Of a stretch of 64,000 nt of DNA, positions 22,617 to 31,654 are shown in pieces. The first letter of the stretch is position 1, and each line of letters begins with the position of its first letter. A model generated the notes under the pieces. It did not search any database. It was not told where the DNA came from and was given only the letters and a program-made list of their open reading frames with translations. The position numbers and the translations under genes are program-made. Origin of the DNA: JBCBSS01 sp039819065 (GTDB lineage: Bacteria > Bacteroidota > Bacteroidia > Cytophagales > Cyclobacteriaceae); the NCBI GenBank assembly GCA_039819065.1, contig JBCBSS010000018.1, positions 1 through 64,000 of the forward strand, given 5' to 3'.

Positions 22617-24452
22617 TTATTCTACAGTCACTGACTTTGCCAGGTTTCTAGGCTGGTCAACATTACAACCTCTCATAACAGCAATGTGATAAGATAAAAT
22701 TTGAAGTGGGATTACGGATACCATTGGCATAAGCGCTTCGTCTGTAGCGGGTACCTCAATGACAAACTCAGCCATCTTAGGTATGAGTGCATCACCCTCG
22801 GTCACTACCGCTATTACCTTACCTTTTCTGGCTTTAACCTCTTGTATGTTTGAAACGATTTTGTCGTAAGAACTGTCACGTGTGGCTATAAATACGACCG
22901 GCATTTCTTCATCAATCAGTGCGATAGGGCCATGCTTCATTTCAGCAGCAGGATAGCCTTCAGCATGGATGTAGGATATCTCTTTCAACTTGAGAGCGCC
23001 TTCCAAGGCAACAGGGAAGTTGTATCCCCTACCGAGGTAAAGGAAGTTTCTGGCATCCTTGAATAGATCGGCTATGTATTTGACTTGATCATTTAACTCA
23101 AGCGCTTTTTCTACCTTACCGGGTATAGTTTCTAACTCTGTCAAGAGTTCACGATAGCGGCTTTCGGTGATGCTACCTTTTTTGGTAGCTACAATCAGAG
23201 CGATCATACTCAGGACAGTGAGTTGGGCGGTAAAAGCTTTGGTACTTGCTACACCTATCTCAGGCCCCGCGTGAGTGTAAGCTCCTTCATGAGAAGCTCT
23301 TGCAATAGATGAGCCTACTACGTTACAAACACCGAAAATAATAGCTCCTTTTGATTTAGCTAAGTCAATTGCCGCTAGGGTATCAGCTGTCTCACCAGAT
23401 TGAGAAATCGCGATTACAACATCTCCCTCATTGATGACCGGGTTTCTATATCTGAACTCGGAGGCATATTCTACCTCAACCGGTACCCTGCAGAATTCTT
23501 CGAAGAAATATTCTGCCACCAGTCCGGCGTGCCAGGACGTACCGCATGCTACTATGATGATACGCTCAGCATTAACAAGCTTATTAGCATACTCCCTAAT
23601 TCCTCCAAGGACCAAACGTCCGTTTCTTGCATTCAAGCGTCCCCTCATGCAATCTCCAATCGAGCGTGGCTGCTCAAAGATTTCTTTAAGCATAAAGTGC
23701 TCATATCCACTCTTTTCTATGGCCTCTAGTTCAAGGTCTAGCGTATGGATATACGGTGTCATTGGTACATCCTGAGTGTTTTTGATCTTGAGCGTATTAT
23801 TTTCTATGATGGCTATTTCATAATCGTTCAAATAGACCACCTCGTTAGTATATTCAATGATAGGCGTGGCGTCTGAGGCAAGGAAAAATTCATCCTTACC
23901 GAGCCCAACAACCAATGGACTTCCCTTTCTTGCCGCAATGAGTCTGTCAGGCCTATCCTTTGACAAGATCACTATTGCATAAGCGCCAACCACCTTAGTT
24001 AACGCAAGACGAACGGCTTCCTCTAACGTACAATCGTTATGTTTCCAGATGTCTTCAATGAAATGAATGAATACTTCTGAGTCTGTTTCGCTTTCGAATT
24101 GGTGGCCTTTGTTGAGAAGGTCTTGTTTGATGGCACTGTAATTCTCAATGATACCATTATGGATAATAGCTAACTCGCCACTGCCAGAGATGTGCGGGTG
24201 TGCATTAACATCATTTGGTTCTCCGTGAGTGGCCCATCTGGTGTGGCCTATACCTACCGTACTTTCCAGTCTTTTCCCTTCAAGTAACTGCTCCAACTCA
24301 CTCACTTTGCCTTTACGTTTGTAAATATTGAGTTGGCCGTTGAGTAGCGCAATTCCGGCACTGTCGTATCCTCTGTATTCTAATCTTTTAAGGCCTTTAA
24401 TGATTACTTCATGAGCCTGCCTTTGCCCTACATAAGCGACGATCCCGCACAT
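22617..24452 (-). CDS. glmS: glutamine--fructose-6-phosphate aminotransferase (isomerizing)
   Basis: GlmS makes glucosamine-6-phosphate from fructose-6-phosphate and glutamine, the first step to UDP-GlcNAc, peptidoglycan and lipid A. It has 611 residues. The nucleophile is Cys2 after Met removal (MCGIVAYVGQRQ); the class II glutaminase domain runs to about 235 and two SIS sugar isomerase domains follow (CGTSWHAGLVAEY near 300, RNFLYLGRGYNFPVALEG near 472). The end LAKSVTVE is the typical one. It follows the DUF4270 gene after 30 bases, so it is likely in one operon with it. There is no room for a glmS ribozyme. Confidence 0.96.
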   Translation of the reverse strand: MCGIVAYVGQRQAHEVIIKGLKRLEYRGYDSAGIALLNGQLNIYKRKGKVSELEQLLEGKRLESTVGIGHTRWATHGEPNDVNAHPHISGSGELAIIHNGIIENYSAIKQDLLNKGHQFESETDSEVFIHFIEDIWKHNDCTLEEAVRLALTKVVGAYAIVILSKDRPDRLIAARKGSPLVVGLGKDEFFLASDATPIIEYTNEVVYLNDYEIAIIENNTLKIKNTQDVPMTPYIHTLDLELEAIEKSGYEHFMLKEIFEQPRSIGDCMRGRLNARNGRLVLGGIREYANKLVNAERIIIVACGTSWHAGLVAEYFFEEFCRVPVEVEYASEFRYRNPVINEGDVVIAISQSGETADTLAAIDLAKSKGAIIFGVCNVVGSSIARASHEGAYTHAGPEIGVASTKAFTAQLTVLSMIALIVATKKGSITESRYRELLTELETIPGKVEKALELNDQVKYIADLFKDARNFLYLGRGYNFPVALEGALKLKEISYIHAEGYPAAEMKHGPIALIDEEMPVVFIATRDSSYDKIVSNIQEVKARKGKVIAVVTEGDALIPKMAEFVIEVPATDEALMPMVSVIPLQILSYHIAVMRGCNVDQPRNLAKSVTVE

Positions 24453-24482
24453 AACTAAAAAGTTGTTGATTGAAGAAAAATA

Positions 24483-25877
24483 CTACTTAGGTCTGGTATA
24501 AAAAAATCTTAGCTTGATATTCTCTTTTTCAGTAATAAACCTATTTACGCTTGCTCCAAATTGGGATGGAACAATAAACACTTGCTGCGTACTATCATTT
24601 CTATCAAGTATATTCTGTAAGAATATGGTAACAGGGATATTGTAACCTCTTGATGCTGTATCATAGTTGACAATTGCAGAGAAGTCATCCAGAATAATAC
24701 TGATTCCCCCACCAACTAAGCGATTGTTTTCATCGGCAAGCAACACACCTATAGACCCAGGTGGTTCTAGGCCTTGTTGAATATCCTGAGCATCATTCAG
24801 TATGATTTGAGCACTGTTTAGGATTGCGTTATCCAGCGTGTCTATGAAGGCATCTTCAGAGAATGACGATAAGTCTAATTTGGTTACTACTGAGCCACCA
24901 GCCTGAACATAGGCGAGGTCACCAGCAGGTTCGAAACTTGTATTAAATGAATTAAGGTCCGCTAAAGCAGTGCCACTTCTATTTGATTCCAGTCTATTGG
25001 GAGTAATTCTATTGAAGTGGTTCAGTGCGATTTGACCAAATGTTGAGGTATTGAGATTGAAATCAAATTCTCTTTGCACACGGTTCCCCTCGCTATCTAT
25101 TTCAGAATAGTAAAGCGTCATTTGCGAATTGGCATCAGAAATATTGAATCCAAGTAGTGCCCCTTCTGTGCCTTCATTCACCACTGAAATTCCGGGGATG
25201 AAGTTTTCAAAATCGTCACGATCTGTCAGAAAGTTATCCGCCGTACTGTCATTTAATGCTTGGTTGAAAATTTCAAGGCCGAAGCTATTATTTAGTTTGA
25301 CATCCATCAGATAAATGAATCTGCCGTTGGTGTCGAAACTGTTTACGATTGTTGTGTCAGCGGCCTGAAATACCCTGTCTACAGAGTCAGGTTGCAATGT
25401 AAATGTAGTTTCGCCTAATTTCTCTCCTCTCTGTGCATCGTGGAAAGTGAAGACAGTAGAAGAATCAGTAATAGACTCGTTTAAACGATACACGGCAAAG
25501 TTCTGAGGTGTCTCTATCTGGTTGCCATAGAAGTATTGGACTCTTAAATGCAATACGATTGAGTCAAAAGCCGCTGTTTCGTCTATGCTCTGAGGTAATG
25601 TTGTAGAACTTAAGAAAAGCTGTGAATAGCCCTCGGCGCTAACACTACCAAATAACGGATCGGTGTAGGAACCAGCCAGAAGGCGTCCTGAGTTTCTTGT
25701 ATTGATGCTGTCCAACCATACTACAGAGGTCGGAATATCTACTTCTGAGAAAAAGACTTCGAAGTTGTCGTTTTCTGTGTCAAATCCGGTATTGCTGAAA
25801 TCGTCTTCACAGGAAATCACAAAAACGGCTATTACGTTGAGTAGTAATAGCCATTTTTTTCTAGCCCACAAGTTCAT
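24483..25877 (-). CDS. DUF4270 family lipoprotein
   Basis: This 464-residue exported protein has a signal peptide ending in a lipobox (VFVISC, Cys about 23) and so is a lipoprotein of the outer membrane or periplasm. The rest is beta-rich with the DUF4270 pattern (LLAGSYTDPLFGSVSAEGYS near 68-87). The function of the family is unknown, but it is widespread in Bacteroidetes and often lies next to a glycogen-synthase-like gene and glmS, as here. It overlaps the end of the upstream gene by 17 bases and precedes glmS by 30. A link to cell-envelope sugar metabolism is inference from context. Confidence 0.83.
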   Translation of the reverse strand: MNLWARKKWLLLLNVIAVFVISCEDDFSNTGFDTENDNFEVFFSEVDIPTSVVWLDSINTRNSGRLLAGSYTDPLFGSVSAEGYSQLFLSSTTLPQSIDETAAFDSIVLHLRVQYFYGNQIETPQNFAVYRLNESITDSSTVFTFHDAQRGEKLGETTFTLQPDSVDRVFQAADTTIVNSFDTNGRFIYLMDVKLNNSFGLEIFNQALNDSTADNFLTDRDDFENFIPGISVVNEGTEGALLGFNISDANSQMTLYYSEIDSEGNRVQREFDFNLNTSTFGQIALNHFNRITPNRLESNRSGTALADLNSFNTSFEPAGDLAYVQAGGSVVTKLDLSSFSEDAFIDTLDNAILNSAQIILNDAQDIQQGLEPPGSIGVLLADENNRLVGGGISIILDDFSAIVNYDTASRGYNIPVTIFLQNILDRNDSTQQVFIVPSQFGASVNRFITEKENIKLRFFYTRPK

Positions 25878-26667
25878 TATATAGATTGAAATAAGAGTCT
25901 AAGTAAGTTTCTTCTTGGTGTTCTATTGTATCTATTTTCTTATCATCATTAAGATCACCTAACTCTTCAATGATCTTATCTTCTCCGGCATTGATAATAA
26001 CATCCGAGAATTCTACGCCGAGTTTGATAAACCCGTTGTAATCAGCTGACTTTAAGTTATTCAGCATATCATCCTCGATGTCGATCATCTTAACCTTACC
26101 AAGAAGATCTCCTTTGAATTTGTGAGAGAACTTGTTATTGTGGATTGTGAAAACTGTCTTAGCATCCTTGAAGATAGGATCATTTTTGTAAGTGGTTTTC
26201 AAGTATAGAGGGATAAGGCTTGTCATCCAGTCATTGCAATGTACAATATCCGGAGCCCACCCTAATTTCTTCACCGTTTCTAATACTCCCTTACAGAAGA
26301 AGATGGCTCTTTCATCATTATCTTCGTAAAAGTTGTTCTCCTTGTCATGAAAGACAGACTTCCTGTGGAAGTAGTCCTCGTTGTCAATGAAGTAAACTTG
26401 GAGTTTTGCATTTGGAATTGATGCAACTTTAATAATGAGGGGTTTTTCCTCCTCTCCAACGGCGATGTTAATCCCCGACAATCTTACAACTTCATGCAAC
26501 CTATTCTTTCTTTCATTGATGAGACCAAATCTCGGTACGAGAATCCTTATCTCCATGCCCCGTTCCTGCATTGCTTGGGGAAGTTTACGAACAAAATTCG
26601 CTACTTCTGAGGTTTGTAAAAAAGGATTAATTTCGCTAGCCACATAAAGTATCCTACACTTCGCCAT
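25861..26667 (-). CDS. glycogen/starch synthase-like protein, N-terminal GT5 domain only
   Basis: This 268-residue protein resembles the N-terminal catalytic domain of glycogen synthase (GT5): KCRILYVASEINPF, HCNDWMTSLIPLYLKTTY (about 152-169) and KTVFTIHNN (about 178). Normal synthases have about 480 residues with a second Rossmann domain; here it is missing. The KxGGL motif that binds ADP-glucose is also not present (QTSEVANF occupies the place). It may not be a glycogen synthase, and similar short proteins are common in Bacteroidetes. It is the first gene of the operon that leads into DUF4270 and glmS, and is divergent from panC. Confidence 0.8.
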   Translation of the reverse strand: MAKCRILYVASEINPFLQTSEVANFVRKLPQAMQERGMEIRILVPRFGLINERKNRLHEVVRLSGINIAVGEEEKPLIIKVASIPNAKLQVYFIDNEDYFHRKSVFHDKENNFYEDNDERAIFFCKGVLETVKKLGWAPDIVHCNDWMTSLIPLYLKTTYKNDPIFKDAKTVFTIHNNKFSHKFKGDLLGKVKMIDIEDDMLNNLKSADYNGFIKLGVEFSDVIINAGEDKIIEELGDLNDDKKIDTIEHQEETYLDSYFNLYNELVG

Positions 26668-26704
26668 ATCTGAGCTTATTTTTTTTGACTTTAAAAACAG
26701 ACCA

Positions 26705-26734
26705 CAAAATTACAAAATTTTATTCTGTTTTCAA
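26705..26734 (-). promoter_or_regulatory. promoter of the GT5-DUF4270-glmS operon
   Basis: On the minus strand TTG (26734-26732) is 19 bases from TAATTTTG (26712-26705), an exact match to the Bacteroidetes promoter with the right spacing. Transcription would begin near 26698, about 30 bases before the ATG at 26667. Confidence 0.55.
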
Positions 26735-26795
26735 GATTTTGTATTTCTAATAACGTAATTTTAGGCCTACTTATTTCCCATCTTTTCTTTATCTG

Positions 26796-27650
26796 GTGGA
26801 TATTTTCGAAGAAATTCAGCCTCTCAAAAGGCATATTAAAAAAGCTAAGTTTGAGGGCAAAACCATCGGTTTTGTGCCTACTATGGGAGCGCTACACGAA
26901 GGTCACTTAAGTCTTATCAGGGCTTCGAAGAAAAGCAATGATCTCACCGTTTGTAGTATTTATGTTAATCCAACTCAGTTCAACAATTCAGAAGATCTAG
27001 AGAAGTATCCAAAGACGTTGGACAACGATCTAAACTTATTAGAAGAGGAGGGTTGCGAAATTGTATTTTGCCCAAATGACCAGAGTATGTATAATGGGCA
27101 AAATGGGAAGTTAGAATTTAAGTTTGGTCATTTAGAAAGTACGATGGAAGGGAAATTCAGGCCGGGGCATTTCAATGGTGTGGCTTTAATTGTCTCGAAG
27201 TTTTTCAACATTTTACAACCAGATAAAGCCTATTTTGGGCAAAAAGACCTGCAGCAGTTTTTGGTTATCGAACAAGTGGTTAAAAATCTGTACTTTGATT
27301 TAGAACTGGTTTGTATACCGATATTACGAGAGTCTAATGGCTTGGCCATGTCATCAAGGAATATGAGAATAGCCCTTGAAGATAAGGAGAAGGCTTTACT
27401 GTTTTATAAGGCACTTATAGAAGCTAAACGCTTGATTATGAACAAAGTCAGTGTTGCGGAAACTAAATTACGTGTTGAAGAATTATTTAAGGGGTATGAA
27501 AGTGTTCAACTTGAATATTTTCATATTGTTGATGGAGATACATTGGAAGAAAAGCATGAAATTCGCGCTGAATCTTCCGAGAAAGTAGCGTTCTGCATAG
27601 CTGGATATGTGGGGCAAGTTCGACTGATTGATAATATGTTTTTAAACTAA
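26796..27650 (+). CDS. panC: pantoate--beta-alanine ligase
   Basis: PanC joins pantoate and beta-alanine with ATP to give pantothenate, the coenzyme A precursor. The protein of 284 residues has the HIGH-type motif in PTMGALHEGHLSLIRAS (about residues 29-45), ADP-binding YFGQKDLQQF (about 148-157) and the KMSKS-like LAMSSRN (about 186). It starts at a GTG; I keep it because the family begins just there (MDIFEEIQPL). It opens an operon with panD, which follows after 17 bases and supplies the beta-alanine. Confidence 0.95.
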   Translation: MDIFEEIQPLKRHIKKAKFEGKTIGFVPTMGALHEGHLSLIRASKKSNDLTVCSIYVNPTQFNNSEDLEKYPKTLDNDLNLLEEEGCEIVFCPNDQSMYNGQNGKLEFKFGHLESTMEGKFRPGHFNGVALIVSKFFNILQPDKAYFGQKDLQQFLVIEQVVKNLYFDLELVCIPILRESNGLAMSSRNMRIALEDKEKALLFYKALIEAKRLIMNKVSVAETKLRVEELFKGYESVQLEYFHIVDGDTLEEKHEIRAESSEKVAFCIAGYVGQVRLIDNMFLN

Positions 27651-27667
27651 GTTTTGGCGAGTAAGCA

Positions 27668-28015
27668 ATGTTTATAGAAGTTCTTAAATCCAAGATTCAT
27701 AGAGCTAAGATTACACAAGCTGAACTTCATTATGTGGGCAGTATTACCATAGATGAAGACTTGATGGAGGCAGCAGATTTAATTGAAAATGAGAAAGTTC
27801 AGATCGTTAACATCAATAATGGTGAACGATTAGAAACTTACGTAATCAAAGGAGAGAGAGGAAGCGGGATGATTTGCCTCAATGGGCCGGCCGCAAGGAA
27901 GGCTCAAGTTGGTGATATCATTATCATCATCTCTTACGCCGCTATGGAACGCGAAGAAGCCAAAGCATATAAACCAGTTGTTATCTTTCCTACCGAAAAC
28001 AATCAGCTTCCCTAA
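27668..28015 (+). CDS. panD: aspartate 1-decarboxylase
   Basis: PanD makes beta-alanine from aspartate for pantothenate synthesis. This 115-residue proenzyme starts with MFIEVLKSKIHRAKIT and has the self-cleavage site in YVGSITID: the chain is cut between Gly24 and Ser25, and the Ser becomes the pyruvoyl cofactor. The conserved GERGSGMICLNGPAARKAQVGD segment is present in two parts (GERGSGMICLNG, then RKAQVGD). It lies between panC and a membrane protein gene with gaps of 17 and 15 bases. The family length is 115-130, so it is complete. Confidence 0.95.
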   Translation: MFIEVLKSKIHRAKITQAELHYVGSITIDEDLMEAADLIENEKVQIVNINNGERLETYVIKGERGSGMICLNGPAARKAQVGDIIIIISYAAMEREEAKAYKPVVIFPTENNQLP

Positions 28016-28030
28016 CATCCTTATCTGAAC

Positions 28031-29089
28031 ATGTCATCTAAAATCAAGGGGCTTATTAAATTTTTGGTAATGATCCTCGTAGCCGGGCTTTTACTCTGGC
28101 TTTCTTTGAGTAGTATTCAAGTCCCTGAAGGAGAGAGCAGGACCAGCTTTCTACTAGAAAATTGGAACACGGCTGATAAGTGGTTCTTAATATTCTCAGG
28201 AATAATGGCATTAGTCAGCCACGCTGTAAGGGCTGAAAGGTGGAAGATATTATTGGCTCCATTGGGACATCAGATCAGTTTCAAGAAAAGTTTCCTTTCT
28301 GTGATGATAGGATACTTTGTTAACCTGGCCATTCCTAGAGGAGGTGAACTTTCAAGGTGTTATAACTTGTACAAGCTCGATGATGTGCCAGCAGATGAAT
28401 CCTTTGGTACGGTGATCGCCGAGAGAGTGGTTGACTTGATATTTTTAGTCTTGTTGATAGCGATATCCTTTCTAATTGAACTGGACAAGCTCATAGAGTT
28501 CTTCATGGCCATCGATTATTCAGGCGGAGGTAAAGGAGCCGAAGGTCAAGGTTTCCCATGGTTGTATGCCTTGGGAGGAGTGTTCTTTCTAGGTTTGATC
28601 GCCACTGTTTTATACCTGAGAAAGAAGAGGATTCTAAGACTTCGGATTTTATCAAAAGTGATTACTGCCTTCAAAGGCATCAAAAATGGATTAAGGGTCA
28701 TCTTCAAGTTGAAACCAGGGCGCAGAAACTTTTTTATTTTCTATTCTTTACTCATTTGGGTCCTTTATTATTTGATGAGCTATTTCGTTATTCTTGCCTT
28801 TCCTGAAACAGAAAATCTCGGCCTTTTGGCTACGTTGACCATTTTTGTGATCGGAGGTATAGCAATGGCAATTCCACTGCCTGGCGGCACAGGCAGCTAT
28901 CATGTATTGGTTCCTTTAGGGCTGAGCTATCTGTATCAGTTGGCGGATGATAAAGCCAAGGCGTTTACCTTTATATTCCATGGCTGGCAATTGGTGATCA
29001 TCATCATTTTTGGGTTAATGGCACTTATATGGAGTCGATTGTTGTACAAAACGAAATTGAGAAATGCCAACGTCCGAAAAAATACTTGA
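28031..29089 (+). CDS. lysylphosphatidylglycerol synthase TM-region/UPF0104-like flippase
   Basis: This 352-residue integral membrane protein has about eight hydrophobic segments and the pattern of the LPG_synthase_TM (MprF flippase/AglD) family: RAERWKILLAP near residue 67, then FVNLAIPRGGELSR near 96-109 and AMAIPLPGGTGSYH near 280. There is no synthase domain of MprF, so it probably moves a lipid-linked substrate. In the pan operon it lies 15 bases after panD and overlaps rfaE2 by 26 bases. A role with cell-envelope lipids or heptose-containing polysaccharide is inference from the neighbour. Confidence 0.8.
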   Translation: MSSKIKGLIKFLVMILVAGLLLWLSLSSIQVPEGESRTSFLLENWNTADKWFLIFSGIMALVSHAVRAERWKILLAPLGHQISFKKSFLSVMIGYFVNLAIPRGGELSRCYNLYKLDDVPADESFGTVIAERVVDLIFLVLLIAISFLIELDKLIEFFMAIDYSGGGKGAEGQGFPWLYALGGVFFLGLIATVLYLRKKRILRLRILSKVITAFKGIKNGLRVIFKLKPGRRNFFIFYSLLIWVLYYLMSYFVILAFPETENLGLLATLTIFVIGGIAMAIPLPGGTGSYHVLVPLGLSYLYQLADDKAKAFTFIFHGWQLVIIIIFGLMALIWSRLLYKTKLRNANVRKNT

Positions 29090-29543
29090 TCTTAAGAAAC
29101 TACAAGCCACAATAACCAATTGGCAATCTGAGGGGGACAAAGTTGTATTCACCAATGGTTGTTTTGATATCATTCATCTTGGGCATATAGATTACCTTGA
29201 AAAAGCGCGGAATCTGGGAGATAGGTTAATCGTAGCGTTGAATACTGATGCTTCTGTGAGTGGATTAAAGGGACCGAGCAGGCCGGTGGTAAATGAATAT
29301 GCAAGGGCGCGTGTAATGTCAGCACTAGAATTCGTGGATGCGGTGACTTTTTTTAGTGAAAATACCCCTTACGAACTGATCAAAATGCTAAAACCTGATA
29401 TTTTAGTGAAAGGAAGTGACTATTTGGCAGACAATATCGTTGGCGCAGATGTTGTTATAGACAATGGGGGTCAGGTGCTTACCGTAGAATTGGTAGAAGG
29501 TTACTCGACTTCCAGTATTATTAACAAAATCAAGTCAAACTAA
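29064..29543 (+). CDS. rfaE2: D-glycero-beta-D-manno-heptose 1-phosphate adenylyltransferase
   Basis: This 159-residue nucleotidyltransferase activates heptose-1-phosphate with ATP to ADP-heptose for LPS core. It has the cytidylyltransferase fold with TNGCFDIIHLGHIDYLEKAR (HxGH motif, about residues 30-49) and ends GYSTSSIINKIKSN, the typical end. It is the HldE C-terminal half as a separate protein, as usual in Bacteroidetes; the kinase half (rfaE1) is not in the window. Its start overlaps the flippase-like gene by 26 bases. Confidence 0.92.
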   Translation: MPTSEKILDLKKLQATITNWQSEGDKVVFTNGCFDIIHLGHIDYLEKARNLGDRLIVALNTDASVSGLKGPSRPVVNEYARARVMSALEFVDAVTFFSENTPYELIKMLKPDILVKGSDYLADNIVGADVVIDNGGQVLTVELVEGYSTSSIINKIKSN

Positions 29544-29554
29544 AAAAGTGAAGT

Positions 29555-30244
29555 ATGTTACTGATTATCATTGTTGGTTTCATGATTGTGAGCTTCGCTG
29601 TGAGCTCAACACTAAAGAGGAAATTCAAGAAGTATTCCCAAATCCCTTTAAATGCTAATTTGTCTGGGGCACAAGCCGCAGAGTTGATGTTAGTAGATTA
29701 CGGCATAAGAGATGTTCGAATTGTATCGGTTCCTGGACAATTGACAGACCACTATAATCCTGCTACTAAAACAGTGAACCTGAGTGAGGAAGTATATCAC
29801 GGTCGTAATGCTGCGGCTGTCGCGGTTGCCACTCACGAATGTGGCCATGCTGTGCAACATGCAACAGCTTACAGTATGTTGGAGATGAGGTCTGCACTTG
29901 TACCGTTGCAAAACGTAAGTGCAAGAATTATCAACATCATATTCATTGCTATGTTTGTTGGAGCTTTTGCGCTACCACAAATCATTCCTTTCAATTTAGC
30001 GCTTATCGTTATCATTAGCTGTTATGCTATTTTCACATTATTTGCTGTGGTAACATTACCAGTGGAATTCGATGCCAGCAAAAGGGCACTCAGTTGGGTG
30101 CAAGAGAGAGGCATAGTTACTGACCGAGAACATTGGATGGCAAAGGATGCATTGAAATGGGCAGCAATGACTTATGTGGTGGCGGCACTTTCATCATTAG
30201 TGATGCTGCTTTACTATCTCAGTCTTCTGACCGGAAACGACTAA
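29555..30244 (+). CDS. zinc metallopeptidase, YugP family
   Basis: This 229-residue membrane-bound metallopeptidase has a first TM helix (about residues 1-18) and the zinc motif HECGHAVQHA (about 93-102) followed by two or three TM helices (about 125-170 and 205-225). The Glu further on in VEFDASKRAL (about 169-178) matches the family pattern, and DRE is seen after it. Its substrates are unknown. It is the last gene of the pan operon, 11 bases after rfaE2; a terminator lies about 90 bases beyond. Confidence 0.88.
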   Translation: MLLIIIVGFMIVSFAVSSTLKRKFKKYSQIPLNANLSGAQAAELMLVDYGIRDVRIVSVPGQLTDHYNPATKTVNLSEEVYHGRNAAAVAVATHECGHAVQHATAYSMLEMRSALVPLQNVSARIINIIFIAMFVGAFALPQIIPFNLALIVIISCYAIFTLFAVVTLPVEFDASKRALSWVQERGIVTDREHWMAKDALKWAAMTYVVAALSSLVMLLYYLSLLTGND

Positions 30245-30335
30245 AATCCTATCAATAGACGAAATCCTTCATTGTACCATTAGGATAAATGAAAGGTATT
30301 CATCATCATAAATAGGGTTAGAAATTGTAATTTAG

Positions 30336-30365
30336 CGGGGCCTTGAACAGGCCTCGTTTTTTTTT
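30336..30365 (+). terminator. intrinsic terminator of the pan operon
   Basis: An 8-bp stem with one G-T pair (30336-30343 with 30349-30356, loop TGAAC) is followed by nine T residues. It stops the pan operon, 31 bases before the acyl-CoA dehydrogenase start. Confidence 0.88.
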
Positions 30366-30396
30366 GTTTAAACTCTAACGCTATTAAATACAAAAA

Positions 30397-31536
30397 ATGA
30401 ATTTCGAACTTACAGAAGAGCAACTCGCGGTTCAGGCTGCGGCTAGAGAATTTGCACAGACCGAACTACTTCCAGGTGTTATTGAAAGAGATGAAAAACA
30501 ACAATTCCCCAAGGAACAAATAAGAAAAATGGGGGAGCTTGGTTTTATGGGTATGATGGTCGACCCGAAGTACAACGGTGGGGGTATGGATACCGTATCC
30601 TATGTTTTGGCCATGGAAGAGATTTCCAAGATAGACGCTTCTGCTTCTGTAAGTATGTCCGTAAATAACTCGCTGGTATGCTGGGGTATAGAGAAGTACG
30701 GTACTGAAGAACAAAAGGAAAAATACTTGACTAGGTTGGCTACAGGGGAGATCATAGGAGCATTCTGCTTGTCAGAGCCAGAAGCGGGATCTGATGCCAC
30801 TAGCCAGAGAACTACTGCCGAGGATAAGGGAGACCATTACTTGTTAAATGGTACCAAAAACTGGATTACCAATGGTAATAGTGCAAGTGTTTATCTAGTG
30901 ATTGCACAGACTGATGCGGAGAAAAAGCACAAAGGAATCAACTGCCTGATTGTCGAAGAAGGTATGGAAGGATTCGTGGTAGGTAAGAAAGAGGACAAAC
31001 TCGGAATCAGAGGCTCTGACACGCACTCGTTGATGTTTACAGATGTAAAGGTGCCTAAGGAGAATAGAATCGGTGAAGATGGTTTCGGCTTCAGTTTTGC
31101 CATGAATACGCTTAATGGAGGTCGTGTTGGTATTGCAGCGCAAGCTTTAGGTATAGCCTCAGGAGCTTATGAGCTATCTTTGAAATACTCTCAAGAGCGT
31201 AAGGCCTTCGGTAAAGAAATCGTAAAGCACCAAGCCATAGCTTTCAAACTGGCTGATATGGCCACTGAAATAGATGCAGCAAGACTACTCTGTTTAAGGG
31301 CTGCGTACCTGAAAGATCAAGGTCAGGACTTTGCGAAAGCTGGTGCGATGGCGAAGCTTTATGCCTCAGAAGTAGCTATGAAAACCACTGTTGAAGCCGT
31401 TCAAGTGCATGGTGGATATGGCTATGTGAAGGAGTATCACGTGGAGCGATTAATGCGTGATGCTAAGATCACTCAAATCTACGAGGGTACCTCAGAAATC
31501 CAAAGGGTAGTCATTTCAAGGGAATTATTGAAATAA
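30397..31536 (+). CDS. acyl-CoA dehydrogenase (short-chain/butyryl type)
   Basis: This FAD enzyme of 379 residues oxidises acyl-CoA to enoyl-CoA in beta-oxidation or branched-chain amino-acid breakdown. The first family signature is AFCLSEPEAGSDAT (about residues 125-138), and the second is the C-terminal QVHGGYGYVKEYHVERLMRD (about 335-354). The catalytic Glu is in IYEGTSEIQR (about 365-374), the position used in short-chain acyl-CoA dehydrogenases. Complete length. Its electron acceptor ETF is not seen in the window. It starts just after a strong terminator, so its own promoter must overlap the T-tract or lie before the hairpin. Confidence 0.93.
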   Translation: MNFELTEEQLAVQAAAREFAQTELLPGVIERDEKQQFPKEQIRKMGELGFMGMMVDPKYNGGGMDTVSYVLAMEEISKIDASASVSMSVNNSLVCWGIEKYGTEEQKEKYLTRLATGEIIGAFCLSEPEAGSDATSQRTTAEDKGDHYLLNGTKNWITNGNSASVYLVIAQTDAEKKHKGINCLIVEEGMEGFVVGKKEDKLGIRGSDTHSLMFTDVKVPKENRIGEDGFGFSFAMNTLNGGRVGIAAQALGIASGAYELSLKYSQERKAFGKEIVKHQAIAFKLADMATEIDAARLLCLRAAYLKDQGQDFAKAGAMAKLYASEVAMKTTVEAVQVHGGYGYVKEYHVERLMRDAKITQIYEGTSEIQRVVISRELLK

Positions 31537-31570
31537 ATTTAGTTTTTCTGCACGGTGCTTCTTTTCTATA

Positions 31571-31603
31571 TTTGGAAATGTCCAATTTTATTTATTAGAT
31601 TTG
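31571..31603 (+). promoter_or_regulatory. promoter of the AraC-family regulator
   Basis: TTTG (31571-31574) and TAGATTTG (31596-31603) are 21 bases apart, matching the Bacteroidetes promoter. A second TAnnTTTG (TATATTTG, 31567-31574) overlaps its -33 part. The start would be near 31611, about 44 bases before the ATG. Confidence 0.5.
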
Positions 31604-31654
31604 TACAATTTACTTTTTTAAAGGTTGGGCATATTCTAAATAATTAAACATCTA

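Noticed and set aside
24453..24482. Possible glmS ribozyme before glmS
   Set aside because: Only 30 bases separate glmS from the upstream gene, too little for the ribozyme, which is also a feature of Firmicutes.
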